Positions 21,614 to 22,754 of a DNA stretch of 22,754 nt are shown piece by piece; within the stretch, counting starts at the first letter, position 1; the number at the start of each line of letters is the position of its first letter. Made by a program: the position numbers and the translations under genes. Under the pieces are notes generated by a model that worked only from the letters and a program-made list of their open reading frames with translations, had not been told where the DNA came from and ran no database searches. Source of the DNA: an uncultured Muribaculaceae bacterium (GTDB lineage Bacteria > Bacteroidota > Bacteroidia > Bacteroidales > Muribaculaceae); contig CAJTYH010000041.1 in the NCBI GenBank assembly GCA_910583675.1, positions 1 to 22,754 on the forward strand. The letters run 5' to 3'.

Positions 21614-22597
21614 ATGGCGAATAGAAGCATGTCCTGTAACTCTACGGGTAGTCTGGTGAGCGTGGTAATCCCGGTATATAATGCAGGGGAGTATCTTGAG
21701 GAATGTCTGGAGTCTGTCCGGGCTCAGAACTATACTGATTTCGAGGTGTTGATGGTCAACGACGGTAGCACTGACGGTAGTGCCGCTGTATGTCGCCGTT
21801 TCTCCGATGCGGATCGTAGGTTCAGGCTCATTGAGATTCCGAACAGCGGGGTTTCGTCTGCACGCAATACCGGCATTGACAATGCACAGGGAGAATGGCT
21901 CTGTTTCATTGATGCCGACGATATGATCCATCCGTCATTCCTCTCCCGCCTGATGGATGGGGTATTGACCACAGGTGCGGACATGTGCATAGGCTCGTTT
22001 CATTATGGCGAGGTGCCCCCGCATGACGTGCATATGAGCGGTGCTCCCACTGTGTATTCTCCACAGGAGATAACTTCCCTGGGACTTTACCAGAAACTGT
22101 ATGTCAACATGCCGTGGGGCATGATCTACAGCAAGCGTCTGTTTGAAAAAGGGCTGCGTTTCCGTAAAGGGAGACGCTATGAGGATCTTGATATTTTCTA
22201 TAAATTGCTTTTGTCAAGCAATCATGTTGCATATTTACCGGAAAAGTTATATTTTTACAGGCAACATTCGGGCAGTTTCATGAACAGCTTCACTCCGGCA
22301 AGGCTTGACGTGCTTGATGTGACAGACGATATGCTTTCATATATGAGGGAGCATTGTCCGTCGCTTGAAAGGGCTGCGAGGGATAGGCGTTTCAGCGCTC
22401 ATTTCAATATATGGACGCTGCTTATTTCCAATGGTATGGAGATGCCCGAGACGGAAGCACGTTGCCGCAGGGTGATAAGGGAGGAGAGGATGGCAGAACT
22501 GCTCGATCCCAAAGTGAGGCTCAAGAACCGTTTGGGTGCCTTGGCCTCGTTCGGGGGACGGCGAATGGTGAAATTTTTGATGAAATTTGTCAGATAG
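21614..22597 (+). CDS. GT2-family (GT-A fold) glycosyltransferase
   Basis: About 327 residues from the ATG at 21614; a GTG eight codons earlier (21590) is an alternative. The N-terminal GT-A domain (about 14-130) shows VSVVIPVYNAGEYLEECLESV, the nucleotide-binding VNDGSTDGS (Asp50 to Asp54), SGVSSARNTGID and the metal-binding DADD (100-103). The C-terminal part (RRYEDLDIFYKLLL with the ED acceptor/base region, then YFYRQHSGSFMNSF) is typical of EpsH/WcaA-like transferases that build surface polysaccharide or lipid-linked glycans. There are no membrane segments. It runs divergently from the GH43 operon and 13 bases ahead of a phosphoribosyltransferase-like gene, so it probably opens a rightward operon continuing past the window. 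Confidence 0.88.
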   Translation: MANRSMSCNSTGSLVSVVIPVYNAGEYLEECLESVRAQNYTDFEVLMVNDGSTDGSAAVCRRFSDADRRFRLIEIPNSGVSSARNTGIDNAQGEWLCFIDADDMIHPSFLSRLMDGVLTTGADMCIGSFHYGEVPPHDVHMSGAPTVYSPQEITSLGLYQKLYVNMPWGMIYSKRLFEKGLRFRKGRRYEDLDIFYKLLLSSNHVAYLPEKLYFYRQHSGSFMNSFTPARLDVLDVTDDMLSYMREHCPSLERAARDRRFSAHFNIWTLLISNGMEMPETEARCRRVIREERMAELLDPKVRLKNRLGALASFGGRRMVKFLMKFVR

Positions 22598-22610
22598 GGA
22601 AGTAAAGACT

Positions 22611-22754
22611 ATGAAAGTTATAACCTTAAGTCAAGGAGCCGTGGAATGGCAGGCACGTGAACTGGCGCGAGCCATCGCGTCAGGCAATGATGCCGGATAT
22701 GATCTGATGGTCGGTGTGCGCCGTGGTGGAGAGCATGTCGCTGATGCCATATGG
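22611..22754 (+). CDS. Phosphoribosyltransferase-like protein, N-terminal part (cut by window edge)
   Basis: Forty-eight codons from an ATG at 22611 run open to the window end. The translation starts MKVITLSQGAVEWQARELAR and continues to LMVGVRRGGEHVADAIW, where VGVRRGG-x-VA resembles the early strand-loop of type I phosphoribosyltransferases. It follows the GT2 stop by 13 bases, so the two are probably co-transcribed. The substrate loop and the PRPP-binding motif lie beyond the window, so the call rests on this one motif. Confidence 0.6.
   Translation, partial: MKVITLSQGAVEWQARELARAIASGNDAGYDLMVGVRRGGEHVADAIW

Noticed and set aside
1..22754. CRISPR arrays, insertion sequences, integrases or phage genes
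   Set aside because: No regularly spaced repeats, transposase motifs or terminal repeats flanking a coding unit were seen.

Overview
The window looks like chromosomal DNA of a Bacteroidales bacterium, most likely a gut lineage of the Muribaculaceae or Bacteroidaceae type; this is inferred from features, not from a search. The reasons are repeated promoters of the Bacteroidetes form (TTTG or TTG, about 20 nt, then TAnnTTTG), few Shine-Dalgarno sites, secreted glycoside hydrolases, an M56 peptidase with a TonB-like C-terminus, a Tricorn-type protease, a LysM/periplasmic-binding fusion and a PorT-like barrel. No mobile element, CRISPR array, phage gene or rRNA was seen.

Layout. At the left edge is a cut tRNA gene (minus strand) with its promoter. 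Next is a plus-strand blaI/blaR1-like pair (379-2344), preceded by two 16-bp operator-like palindromes built into its promoter. From 2426 to 8846 (minus) lies a carbohydrate block: a DUF1680/GH127-like hydrolase, a secreted protein with two jelly-roll domains, and a large GH51-type alpha-L-arabinofuranosidase with a duplicated concanavalin-like insert. From 9003 to 15121 (minus) there is a Tricorn-type protease, a PorT-like outer-membrane barrel and a triple-LysM/periplasmic-binding protein, probably one transcription unit from a promoter at 15189-15219. A plus-strand DUF892 ferritin-like gene with a lysine-rich tail (15429-16061) converges on a Bcp peroxiredoxin gene across a perfect 22-bp hairpin. 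tRNA-Leu(TAG), an unrecognised 114-residue protein and an ABM-domain monooxygenase follow on the minus strand. A second carbohydrate operon (17961-21501, minus) encodes a GH43 lipoprotein and a second DUF1680/GH127-like enzyme. The right edge has a plus-strand GT2 glycosyltransferase and the start of a phosphoribosyltransferase-like gene.

How the genes fit together. The two carbohydrate blocks point to removal of L-arabinofuranose from plant glycans: GH51 and GH43 act on alpha-linked arabinofuranose or related pentosides, and the DUF1680 superfamily includes beta-L-arabinofuranosidases. Both DUF1680 proteins keep the Glu-x-Cys and Cys-Cys residues of the cysteine-dependent zinc site. No SusC/SusD pair or carbohydrate sensor is visible, so these are compact enzyme clusters, not complete polysaccharide utilisation loci. 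The rest is envelope maintenance, proteolysis and oxidative or metal stress. No clearly new multi-gene system was recognised. The best leads are the tandem operators of the blaI-like locus, the terminator-like hairpin in the leader of the jelly-roll/DUF1680 pair, the split and duplicated GH51, and the histone-like tail on the ferritin-like protein.
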